Shown: positions 15,776 through 24,049 of the stretch, piece by piece | Position numbering within the stretch: position 1 is the stretch's first letter | Layout of the letters: the number at the start of each line of letters is the position of its first letter | From: Rhodopirellula baltica SH 1 | Lineage (GTDB): Bacteria; Planctomycetota; Planctomycetia; Pirellulales; Pirellulaceae | Length of the DNA: 64,000 nt | Assembly: GCF_000196115.1 (NCBI RefSeq) | Contig: NC_005027.1 | Location: 1,054,001-1,118,000 of the forward strand | Direction of reading: 5' to 3' | Notes under the pieces: model-generated | Databases searched by the model: none | What the model saw: only the letters and a program-made list of their open reading frames with translations | What the model was told of the DNA's origin: nothing | Translations under genes and position numbers: made by a program

Positions 15776-16831
15776 CTACTTCCCAGCGACGCTGGCCTTG
15801 GTGGGACGTTGGACGTCGGTGATCAGTCCCATCATCTCCCAGACGCGGATGATTCCCCAGGACATGTCAAACTCGTACCACTTGTGTCCGTGGCGAGCCG
15901 AGCGTGGGGTCGCGTGATGATTGTTGTGCCAACCTTCGCCGTGGCTGATCAAAGCCACCAACCAGTTGTTGGTGCTGTGATCGCGAGTGTCGTAGTTGCG
16001 GTAACCGAACACGTGGCTGAGTGAGTTGACCGACCAAGTCCCGTGCAGCACAAAGACGGTTCGGATGGCAACGGCCCAAACGGTCCATGACAACAGATAG
16101 CGATAGGCAACCGCCCAATCGCCACCGCTGACCGCATAACCGACCGCTCCACCGATCAGCGAGATGATGATTCCGTGGATCAGGAAGACGAAGAACCATC
16201 CGTCTTTGCGTTCCAGCTTCAGATAGAAGCGGTCTCGCAGCAAGTCGCGAACGTAACGTTCATAGTGGCTGGTTTTATCCAGATCCTTGTGGCGGCAAAC
16301 GACCCATCCCATGTGACCCCACAGGAAATTGACCAGCGGCGAGTGTGGGTCAGGTTGGTGGTCGCTGTGTTGATGGTGCATTCGGTGAATAGCGACCCAT
16401 CGAGCGGGGCTGTCCTGCAGGTTGCACATGCCCAAGATCGCGAGCGTGTGTTCCATCCACTTGGGGCATTTGAATCCGCGGTGGGTGAGCAGCCGGTGAT
16501 AGCCAATCGTGATGCCGAACATGCCGAAGATAAAGTGCCCGGCGATTCCGGCGATCAGTCCCGACCAAGTGAACAGATACGAAAACCACGCTGGGACAAA
16601 CGCGGCCAACGCGACCAAGTGGACCAGCGACAGCACGATCACGTACTGCCACATGATTCGCAGCGGCTGAGTCTCTTCGGGGCGCGGGAGCCGTTGAGGA
16701 TCGATTCCGGTTTCGCCGACGGCCATTGCTTCGGTCGGGACGGCTCCCGAACCGTAGTCGTTGGACTCATCGCAAACCAGCTTGTCGCGTTTCGCGGATT
16801 CAGGTGGTGCGGGTGCTTCGGAAGTCGACAT
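15776..16831 (-). CDS. Membrane fatty acid (acyl-CoA delta-9 type) desaturase
   Basis: A 351-aa integral membrane di-iron desaturase that would introduce a cis double bond into acyl chains, keeping the membrane fluid. The three histidine boxes are intact: H112-RLLT-H117, H149-RM-HH153 (followed by QHSDHQPDPHS) and H302-NN-HH306 (ATPRSARHGHKW). Hydrophobic pairs lie at about 62-110 and 200-255. The spacing and the NNHHATPRSARHG stretch match the acyl-CoA desaturase (SCD/DesC) branch. ATG 16831 (MSTSEAPAPPE) is chosen over an upstream 16867 start that adds only 12 residues. It is monocistronic, with the small basic protein gene 370 bp upstream on the same strand. Confidence 0.92.
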   Translation of the reverse strand: MSTSEAPAPPESAKRDKLVCDESNDYGSGAVPTEAMAVGETGIDPQRLPRPEETQPLRIMWQYVIVLSLVHLVALAAFVPAWFSYLFTWSGLIAGIAGHFIFGMFGITIGYHRLLTHRGFKCPKWMEHTLAILGMCNLQDSPARWVAIHRMHHQHSDHQPDPHSPLVNFLWGHMGWVVCRHKDLDKTSHYERYVRDLLRDRFYLKLERKDGWFFVFLIHGIIISLIGGAVGYAVSGGDWAVAYRYLLSWTVWAVAIRTVFVLHGTWSVNSLSHVFGYRNYDTRDHSTNNWLVALISHGEGWHNNHHATPRSARHGHKWYEFDMSWGIIRVWEMMGLITDVQRPTKASVAGK

Positions 16832-17200
16832 CGTCAAAACCAGGGTGAATTGGAATTCATGGCCCAAACGGAAGCGAGACTCCCGGAATGGGCGGCTGTT
16901 TGCGGACCATGCTAGCTAGCTTTCGAACCGCTCGGGAGGGTGATTTGGCAACAAATGCCCCACATCGGGCCCATCCGCTCAAAAAGGCAATCCATTTGGA
17001 GCGTATCGCGGTGAGGGGTGGGCCAATTGGCGGAATCCGGGTTGAAACGCTCACTCGATCCGCGAACCGCCGGATCAGAACCGCAGAATCAGGACGGCTT
17101 CGCGTCGGATGCCCGATTTCAACGCAAAAAGGCGACACACCGCTGGGTGAATCGCCTTTTGTTGTATTTGCTGGGAAGGAGCGAAATGCTCCGGCCGCGA
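16832..17200. other. Intergenic region, 369 bp
   Basis: It holds the presumed promoter of the desaturase gene and, at 17126-17160, the terminator of the small basic protein gene. No coding frame in it has protein-like composition. Confidence 0.5.
17126..17160 (-). terminator. Rho-independent terminator of the small basic protein gene
   Basis: On the minus strand aaaaggcga (17152-17160) pairs with tcgcctttt (17127-17135), giving a stem that ends in a T run. A smaller nested cac/gtg stem lies in the loop. It lies 40-75 bp after the stop at 17201; the A/T runs on both sides make it potentially bidirectional. Confidence 0.75.
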
Positions 17201-17419
17201 CTACTTCTTCTTCTTGTCGTCGGCTTCGTCGGCCTTTTTGACCTTCTTTTTCTTCTTCAGCGAGACTTTGAGTACACGCGTCTTCGGCATGCCAATGATG
17301 CTCGACTCTTCGTTGAATTTGTCGAGATCCTTCATACGCTCGACACGTTCAGCACGCGTCAGGACGTTGCGACTCTTAATGGCCCCGGCTTGCACCTTGA
17401 GGCTGCGATCCATGGTCAT
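17201..17419 (-). CDS. PVC-superphylum small basic protein (TIGR04137-like)
   Basis: A 72-aa Lys-rich protein starting MTMDRSLKVQAGAIKSRNVL followed by TRAERVERMKDL and ending in a long Lys tract (KKKKKVKKADEADDKKKK). This is the pattern of the Chlamydia-Verrucomicrobia-Planctomycetes small basic protein family, with D-R-S-L-K near the start and R-N-V-L-T-R-A-E-R. It is believed to be ribosome- or nucleic acid-associated, but the function is not settled. ATG 17419 is chosen because homologues start just before DRSL; a TTG at 17434 is upstream. It has its own terminator. This gene is the strongest taxonomic marker in the window. Confidence 0.85.
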   Translation of the reverse strand: MTMDRSLKVQAGAIKSRNVLTRAERVERMKDLDKFNEESSIIGMPKTRVLKVSLKKKKKVKKADEADDKKKK

Positions 17420-17603
17420 GGCGAAATGTGTCAAAATCGAGGGGGAATTCGGATGGTCAAGTCGAACAGGTTATCGACAGTTTGATTTGCTGGCAAGTCG
17501 TAAGTCCAGCGGTTGGCCGATGTCCTGTCACAATCGGCTACTTTCCTTGGCCGGCCCCCGAAATCGAGTCCGAAAACGGGGGCCAAAGTCAATCGGGGCC
17601 GGT

Positions 17604-20600
17604 TTAGGCGGCTTGCAACGATCGGTGTTGGGCAGCGTAGGTCACCCATTCAGTGACTTCTTCCAGGTCCGGAAGCTTGCCGCCCCGAGCGATTCGCTTT
17701 CCTTCCCGCGAATGTGCGATCGCGTCGACCTCGCCAAACAGTGTCACAGGATTCTGCTCGGCCAATTCCTCGGCGGATGTGACTCCGGCGGCAACCAAAA
17801 ACTGAGCGTCATGGCCTCGCATCATCGGGACGCGGCATACCAACGTGGTTTGTTGTTGCCACGCCAGCACGGTTTCCGCTTCGACTCGGCGGTGGTTGAG
17901 CTGCTCGGCAACCTTTTCAGGATTTGATTTCAGCAAATCATCGACGGTGTAAATGCCAATCTCATTCAAACGCTCAGCCATACGAGGACCGATCGAGGGA
18001 GCGTCGACAACGTCGCTGGCTCGTTCCAAGTAGAAACGCAGTTCAGTTGTTTTGCTGGAATCGCGATCGCTCGAACGTTCTTCGCGTTCACCTCGCTCGT
18101 AGCGATTGCTTCGCGATTCTCGTTCACCACGTGCTTCACGTTCGGCACGCGGTTCACGTTCACTGCGCGAGTCACGTTCGGTCCGCGAGCTTCGTTGTCC
18201 GCGGTTGGATTCGTGGTCTCGCATCGACACGACGCCTTGCGAGCGGTTGGCTCGCCCGGTGCCTGAACCGTTGCCATTGCCCGATCCATTGCCAATGCCT
18301 GAACCGTTGCCGGATCCGCTTCCGTTGCCGTAGCCGTTACCGTTCCCGGAACCATTGCCGGACGACGAACCATTTCGAGTGCGGGTGCTGGACGAGCTGC
18401 GACTCGATGTGCGAGTGCGGCTCGATCGTCCGCTCTCGCTGCTGCGGCTTCGCAGGGTGCGAGTGCGAGTTCGTTCGCCTTCGCCGCGTTTGCTTTCACG
18501 AAGCGATTGCATCTCGTTGGCCAGTTGGCGACCGCGACGGGCTGCTTCGACTTCGTATCGTTCTTGGTCAAATGCATCGTCGTCGTAGTCGTCACGAAGG
18601 TCCAAGTCATGATCGATCACGTGGCGTCCGTTGACGGAGGTGCCATTGAGCGAACGAGTGCTTCGCGAGCGGCCGTTCAACGTGCGACCGTTGACGGTGC
18701 GGGTGCGAGTTCGTACGTGAGCGGTTTGGTTGGCCGATGCAATCCAGCTGGTGATGCGGGAAAGTTCGTAGCTCGATCCGCTGAGCAGAATTCGCTGGCC
18801 GCGTTCGGTTGCCAGGAACGTTTTGACTTGGTCCAGCAAATCGCTGGGGTGAATCGCTGCCAATTGGGCTGGATCGGTGACGCCACAGCCGACCAAAACG
18901 CGAGCGTCAAAGCCACGCAGTTGTGGGACTCGGCACATCAAGCGACATTCCGATTGCCAACGGCGGATCGTGCGAGCGTCGACACCCGCCAATCCCAGAG
19001 TATCGGCCAATCGGTTGCTGTCTTGGCTCATCAAGTGAGTGATGTGCGAGATCCCGATTCGGCGGAGACGTGCCGCTGCGACACCATCGATCGAAGGTGC
19101 CGAGTCAATGGGGCTGTCAACGGTCAAGAAGAACGGTGTCTCGTTCACTTCCGATTCGCTCGTGTGCCCATTTGCGACAACACCATGTTCGGTGGTCGCG
19201 TTGGTGGCGACAGGAATCGTCGAAGTGGTTTGGTCAGCGTAGTAGTACCCGTCGCGATAAGCGGTTCCCGAAGGAGCGTGATCGGTGGCGGATGCGGGAT
19301 GACTGGGGACGAAACCATTGTGGGTGGCTCCGTTCGCGTCGGCGTGAACCGAAGCGGCCGGATAGACGGCGTGTTGCACGGGACCCGTTGTCGAACCATG
19401 GATTGCGGTTGGACCGCCCACCCATTGGTCTTCATCGAGTCCTGCCGTTTCGCGGTAAGCGGCTTCGAATTCGTGGTTGACGTCCGCGGAGGCACCATTG
19501 AACCATCGTGAACGTTCGCCGGTTCCGAGTTCGGTTTGGTTGTCCAGTCCATGAGGACCGACGTAGCGATCGTGGCGACGGCCGTTTCGCCAAACAGGTT
19601 GGTGAGCGTGGACGATTCGCGACGCGTGCAATCGGAAGGTTCGTGCACCGCTGCGGGAAAGCGACGAAGCGAGTGGCTCGTGGCTGGTCAACAGCACAAT
19701 TTGGCGGCCAGGCGATGCGTAGTCGGACAAAGCCGATGCGATTGCATCGCCGGTGACACCTTCAGCGGTCCAAGGACGGAATGCATCGTTCAAGCCGTGG
19801 AGGTCAGTTCTGCTATCGACCGCCGTGAATAGTTCGCGATGAGTTTCAAGGATCAATGGAACCGAGCGTCCGGTGCGATCCATCAATTCGCCGGCAGCCA
19901 TGCGAACGGCCATTGCTGCGATGGCACGAGTGACACCAGGCAGACTCATTTCGTCTTGGTCATCGATTCGGACGTGGACTTGGCGTCCCGCAGCGATCGA
20001 TCGAGTGTTGGTGAAGCGATGTTCAGCTTCACTTCGCTGCAACGTGTGTGGGTCCACATTGACAGCGGAAGTGGTCCAGGTCACTCGGCGATGACGTCCG
20101 CCGGACAAGCGAACCAACCAACGACTGGCCAGTTCCACCAGTGACGATTCGGCACGTGTGGCCGGACGGTATCGATTCAGTTCAGTGATCAGCTCGTCTC
20201 GACGACGAAGCAATTCAGTACGACGCGAGTTTCGGACCACTGGACGAGCAGCGGGGCGAATCGGATGCGGAACGGGGGTCAACTCCAATTCATGCTGGCG
20301 AGTTGCAAGTGCTTGCAGTTCTCGATCGATTTGACGCAGTCGATCGTCGACGGCTGCCAAGTCAAACGCCGTTTCGGGCATTCCGATTGGGTAGTCGGCA
20401 TCGACGATTGGCAGCGTTCGAAGGCTGCGGCGAACACGAGCGGATTCGTCCAGCACGCTTCGCAGTTGTGTCTCGGTCTGATGCAGTTCGCTTAAACGAG
20501 CACCACGTTCGGCCATCCAATCGGGATGGTGACCCGTGATGGTCACAAAGTCGTGCAGTTCGCTTCGTGACGCGGCGAGTTCTTCGACGATGCGTGCTCG

Positions 20601-22265
20601 ATCGCGAAGAAGTTGGTCCAGAGTGTCCGCGAGTTGACGTGTGACGTTGTCGACGTGATCGCCAACCACGTACGGCGAACGGCGAAGTTCGGTACGGATT
20701 TGACGGAGAGTCGACGCGAGCGAGCTTTGTCGGTTCCAAGCACCACGCAATGGTTCGAAGGTGACCGGATCAACTGAGCCCGCAGCAGTGGCAGCAGTTT
20801 CTCGTTCAATTCGATTCAGCAACCAATCGATTTGTTGTGTCGCCGAGTTGATTCGCAGGTCGATGTCATCGATCTGGTGCAGCGGACGATACGCGTCGCG
20901 ATAGAAATCGTCCCACGCGTGATCGACTGAGTAGTGATCAATCGCATTGATGAAATGGTCGTAGCGGCGGTTGCTGATGCCATCGACATCGACGGAATAA
21001 GCATGTTGGCGAGCGTTGGCAATCGAATCGCGAAGGCCACGGATTTCGGCCAATGTGCGACGCAGTTGAATGATCTCCGAATCAGCCAGACGCAGTTGGT
21101 CTCGCAGTTCATTTGCCGACAACTTCGCCGCGTATCGCAGGTCGGTCGTTAGGTAGCCGCTGCCGGTGTAGTGATCGCGATGAGTGGTGCCGTATGCCAG
21201 GGGATCGATGCCATAAGCGTAGGGCCGCGTCGTGGAACCGGGGGCCGAGTAGGCTTTTGCATCCAGGTCGGCGATCCACCGTTTCAAACCGGACGCACGA
21301 GCTCGCAACGAGTCGGCTTGCGTGTGTAGTTCGTGCAAACGTTGGGTGTGCTGACGATGTCGCTCCGCATGAACGCTCTCGTAGCGAGCGGCACGTGAAC
21401 GATGGGCTAAGATGACGCTGCGACGAGCGGTCAACGAATCGCGAAGCCGCACACATTCCCCGCGTTGACGATGGATGTCAGCAAGTTCGCGTTGGATTTG
21501 CTCGGCACGTAAGTTGGCTTCGTTCCACTGGGAGCTTTCGTCCCATGTGCTTCCGTACCGGTCGGATGCTTCTAAGTCTTGGCTTGGCAACGCGGCTAGC
21601 TGAGCTTCAACGTCGGCCAATTCCGAACGCAGGGCTCGGCGGCGTCGGTCGTCCGATTCGGTGAATGAATGAACGGATTCGCCCGACTGAACCGAATTGC
21701 TGTAGGCGTGGTGATTGTGCGTGTAACGAGCCGTTTCGGATTCGTACGGCAGGGCGGCGAATCCTTCGCGATCAAGTCCCGATTGAATGCATGCGGCGAC
21801 CACGCGGGAAACGCTGGTGACAGTCGTGTCGACCATCACACCATCCACGATTGATTCAGGCATTTGCACGCTGCGGAGAGCACGTGCCGCCATGGTTGTG
21901 CTGTTTTTGGTCGGGACAACATCGTCTTGGTTGCCGAACCATCCGTCGTGATAGCCTTCCCATGCGGCGGTCGTTTCGCTGCGTGGTTCGAATTCCACGG
22001 TGCGGCGGCCATTGGAAGTGCCGTCTGCTTCGCGGCGGCAGTGAACCCAGCCATTGTTGTCGACCCAAACAACTCGTCCGGTCGAACCACTGAGCATTCC
22101 ATTGGGGTATTGTCGCGAAACGAGTGAGTCGCGAATGAAGCGGCTGATCGCGGTTTTGCCGGATCCGATCGGGCCGAGCACCACATTCAAGTGATGAGAC
22201 AGCGGTCCAAGTTCCACCCGGTTTAACGGGCCATGATTGTCGATTTCGATTCGATCCAACAACAT
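17604..22265 (-). CDS. Giant YhaN/SMC-like ATPase with coiled coil, GN-repeat linker and two DUF4332 domains
   Basis: This 1553-aa protein opens like a RecF/YhaN/SMC ATPase: MLLDRIEIDNHGPLNRVEL, then Walker A GPIGSGKT (31-38). Residues ~200-680 are Arg/Gln-rich helical coiled coil. The C-terminal half of the head follows: WLVRLSGGRHRRVTW (~718), a signature-like SLPGVTRAIAAMAVRMA, a Walker B position reading VPLILETHREL (~805) where relatives have L-D-D, and IVLLTSHEPL (~858). Then come a disordered region, a DUF4332 helix-hairpin-helix module (~1045-1180), a Gly/Asn/Ser tract (~1262-1341), an Arg/Ser/Glu tract and a second DUF4332 (~1418-1548). A strong Shine-Dalgarno (ggaaggag, 9 nt before ATG 22265) supports the start. 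It is likely a DNA- or chromosome-organising ATPase; partner and substrate are unknown. Confidence 0.8.
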   Translation of the reverse strand: MLLDRIEIDNHGPLNRVELGPLSHHLNVVLGPIGSGKTAISRFIRDSLVSRQYPNGMLSGSTGRVVWVDNNGWVHCRREADGTSNGRRTVEFEPRSETTAAWEGYHDGWFGNQDDVVPTKNSTTMAARALRSVQMPESIVDGVMVDTTVTSVSRVVAACIQSGLDREGFAALPYESETARYTHNHHAYSNSVQSGESVHSFTESDDRRRRALRSELADVEAQLAALPSQDLEASDRYGSTWDESSQWNEANLRAEQIQRELADIHRQRGECVRLRDSLTARRSVILAHRSRAARYESVHAERHRQHTQRLHELHTQADSLRARASGLKRWIADLDAKAYSAPGSTTRPYAYGIDPLAYGTTHRDHYTGSGYLTTDLRYAAKLSANELRDQLRLADSEIIQLRRTLAEIRGLRDSIANARQHAYSVDVDGISNRRYDHFINAIDHYSVDHAWDDFYRDAYRPLHQIDDIDLRINSATQQIDWLLNRIERETAATAAGSVDPVTFEPLRGAWNRQSSLASTLRQIRTELRRSPYVVGDHVDNVTRQLADTLDQLLRDRARIVEELAASRSELHDFVTITGHHPDWMAERGARLSELHQTETQLRSVLDESARVRRSLRTLPIVDADYPIGMPETAFDLAAVDDRLRQIDRELQALATRQHELELTPVPHPIRPAARPVVRNSRRTELLRRRDELITELNRYRPATRAESSLVELASRWLVRLSGGRHRRVTWTTSAVNVDPHTLQRSEAEHRFTNTRSIAAGRQVHVRIDDQDEMSLPGVTRAIAAMAVRMAAGELMDRTGRSVPLILETHRELFTAVDSRTDLHGLNDAFRPWTAEGVTGDAIASALSDYASPGRQIVLLTSHEPLASSLSRSGARTFRLHASRIVHAHQPVWRNGRRHDRYVGPHGLDNQTELGTGERSRWFNGASADVNHEFEAAYRETAGLDEDQWVGGPTAIHGSTTGPVQHAVYPAASVHADANGATHNGFVPSHPASATDHAPSGTAYRDGYYYADQTTSTIPVATNATTEHGVVANGHTSESEVNETPFFLTVDSPIDSAPSIDGVAAARLRRIGISHITHLMSQDSNRLADTLGLAGVDARTIRRWQSECRLMCRVPQLRGFDARVLVGCGVTDPAQLAAIHPSDLLDQVKTFLATERGQRILLSGSSYELSRITSWIASANQTAHVRTRTRTVNGRTLNGRSRSTRSLNGTSVNGRHVIDHDLDLRDDYDDDAFDQERYEVEAARRGRQLANEMQSLRESKRGEGERTRTRTLRSRSSESGRSSRTRTSSRSSSSTRTRNGSSSGNGSGNGNGYGNGSGSGNGSGIGNGSGNGNGSGTGRANRSQGVVSMRDHESNRGQRSSRTERDSRSEREPRAEREARGERESRSNRYERGEREERSSDRDSSKTTELRFYLERASDVVDAPSIGPRMAERLNEIGIYTVDDLLKSNPEKVAEQLNHRRVEAETVLAWQQQTTLVCRVPMMRGHDAQFLVAAGVTSAEELAEQNPVTLFGEVDAIAHSREGKRIARGGKLPDLEEVTEWVTYAAQHRSLQAA

Positions 22266-22543
22266 CGCAAAACGCTCCTTCCGTGGCTGCGCGTGATCAC
22301 GCCCTGTGAGGGTCCAAGGTCCTTGGCAAAGAAAAGAGGGCCATCCTGCCCACTTGCGGGAACCTTTGCCGGTTTCCTTTGTTCACCACTGGAATGGGTG
22401 AACACGCGGAGACTTTAGTCGAATCGGCAAATTCGTGGAAAGGCCGATTTCGTGAAACTGCGACAAGACCAAAAAATCATTTTGTGGTCAGTCGAGCGAA
22501 CGCGGCGTTCTTTCCCGGGAGCGTTCCGGGAGCGCGGCGAGGG
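22266..22543. other. Intergenic region, 278 bp
   Basis: This is the upstream region of the giant ATPase gene. It contains a short stem gttcacc/ggtgaac at 22381-22403 and a ccaaggtccttgg palindrome near 22314. No promoter could be assigned with confidence. Confidence 0.4.
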
Positions 22544-23458
22544 TCAGGCAGCACGCCGCTGGCGACGCTTCTGCTTCTTCTTTGACGCCTTTTTTCCGGC
22601 GTTTTGGCGTGTCAGGCGAATGGCTTGAGGAACCCACAACTCGCTCTGGATCCGTCCGCCCAAGTTCATCCAATTGTCAAAATGGCCGATTTGCTCGGAC
22701 GACCACGCTGCAATTTGATGGTGGTAGAAAATTCCGTGTTCTTGCAATTCGGTTTGCTGAACCGATCTGATTCCCCAGATTTGAGTCAGATCGTCGGGTG
22801 ATTTTGGACGCGACATATATAGCAGTCCAAGTTCGTCGTGTTGCCGAATTGGAATACCGTTTTCATCTCGGGTTTCGCCGTGCGATTCTGGCGGCGTGGG
22901 ATGGACGAGTGCAATCGTGGTCGGCACGGAGGATCCATTTGCCGATTTCGATGCCGTCGCCAAATCGACCGTCGCCGATTCGAACGGTGTGGAGTTGTCG
23001 TTGGCGGGCAACTTTGACGAGTCGTTGGCGTGCTGCGTTGGGTAAGCGTTCGGTTTGACCGAATCGATTTGGTTGTGAACTTCCAGATGCTCTGCCAATT
23101 CGTTTTCGAGCGTTTCGATTCGCATGCGCAGCGCGGCGACTTCCAAATGCAGGTTTTGGGACTCGTTCGTGATCGAAGCGGAGACCTGGATGAACCTGGC
23201 TAGTTCGGAACGAAGCAAACGAATCTCTTCTGTGTCCGCGTTTGTCTTGCGTGAATCATTGTTGGCCAATTGGTTTCGGCTTGATAGACGCTTGGCTTGT
23301 CTCGTCGCTCGCAGTTCCCGCAGGCGTTCTTCGCGAGCTTTGCCTTTGCTGGATAGCACCCCATAGAGAACGACGAGTCCCAAGCACGAGTATCCAGCGG
23401 CCAATCCCAGCACCACGAGGTACATCGGATCGGCAGTTGCGGATTCGATCGTGGGCAT
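22544..23458 (-). CDS. Membrane-anchored coiled-coil protein with C-terminal helix-hairpin-helix-like module
   Basis: A 304-aa protein with one N-terminal transmembrane helix (YLVVLGLAAGYSCLGLVVLY, about residues 13-32) and a basic stretch (KAREERLRELRATRQAKR). A coiled coil follows at about 75-125 (IRLLRSELARF to RIETLENELAEHL), then a disordered linker. The C-terminal module is DDLTQIWGIRSVQQTELQEH with GIFYHHQIAAWS and ends in a very basic tail. The module has the G-I-x-x-x-x-x-x-L-x-x-x-G-I pattern of the HhH/DUF4332-type domains also found in the giant ATPase immediately downstream on the same strand. A membrane tether for that ATPase is a reasonable inference. ATG 23458 is preferred to an adjacent GTG. 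Confidence 0.65.
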   Translation of the reverse strand: MPTIESATADPMYLVVLGLAAGYSCLGLVVLYGVLSSKGKAREERLRELRATRQAKRLSSRNQLANNDSRKTNADTEEIRLLRSELARFIQVSASITNESQNLHLEVAALRMRIETLENELAEHLEVHNQIDSVKPNAYPTQHANDSSKLPANDNSTPFESATVDLATASKSANGSSVPTTIALVHPTPPESHGETRDENGIPIRQHDELGLLYMSRPKSPDDLTQIWGIRSVQQTELQEHGIFYHHQIAAWSSEQIGHFDNWMNLGGRIQSELWVPQAIRLTRQNAGKKASKKKQKRRQRRAA

Positions 23459-24049
23459 CACAGGACAATCCTCGGGGACGCAGGTGGGGCAGGGGTTCCG
23501 GTCGACGGCGTCGCAAAGTTCAGCTCAACCGGAACGCGAAGCTTGTTTCGTCCGGGCGGATCGTTCGGGACGAACTCCGCATCACAGGCTTCGTTCTTCT
23601 TTTTTCGGAAGATTCGGAACAGCGCGTTGAATCTTTCTCTTGTTTTCGCACCTTTGGCTGAAGAAGGCTGCTTTGTCGTCGCTCGTGATGTCGGTTGCCG
23701 GGGAGGTTTGTTTCCTTGTTTCGAAGTGTTTCACATGCTCATAGGTTCGAGTGGATTGCTCGTGTTGATACAGAACGTCCGTTGCGTTTGGTGGTGTTTG
23801 TTTGCTAACCCTCAGACCGTTGAGGAGATCCTCGACCGGTTTCATGTCGAAACCGCCCACCCAGACACCCCGCCCTGCTACACCCAGAACGCTCGTCCGA
23901 TGTTTCGGAATCGGCTGCCTATACGATTCGCCACCCCGCACACCGATCACCGCTGCGCCCAAAAAAGGTGTCAGGTACCTTTTTTGCGAACGACCGAAGA
24001 ACTCAACGCGATTCAACCTGGGCGAAAGCCTTCGGCTCGTCCATTGAAG
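23459..24049. other. Intergenic region, 591 bp
   Basis: This is the divergent region between the coiled-coil gene and the lipoprotein gene. An open frame crosses it into the lipoprotein gene, but it has no protein-like pattern before the lipoprotein signal at 24050. The one clear element is the palindrome at 23960-23986. Confidence 0.5.
23960..23986. repeat. Symmetric A/T-flanked hairpin (caaaaaaggt / accttttttg)
   Basis: A perfect 10-bp stem, caaaaaaggt (23960-23969) and accttttttg (23977-23986), has loop gtcaggt. The run of six A on one side and six T on the other makes it look like a bidirectional terminator. From memory the aaaggtgtcaggtacctttt core recurs widely in planctomycete and other genomes near REP-associated transposases; this is not checked here, and no transposase is nearby. 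Confidence 0.65.

Noticed and set aside
16175-16915. 246-codon plus-strand frame opposite the desaturase
   Set aside because: Antisense shadow; the desaturase has all three histidine boxes.
18507-19511. 334-codon plus-strand frame inside the giant ATPase gene
   Set aside because: Antisense shadow; the minus frame has DUF4332 domains, Walker A and a strong Shine-Dalgarno.
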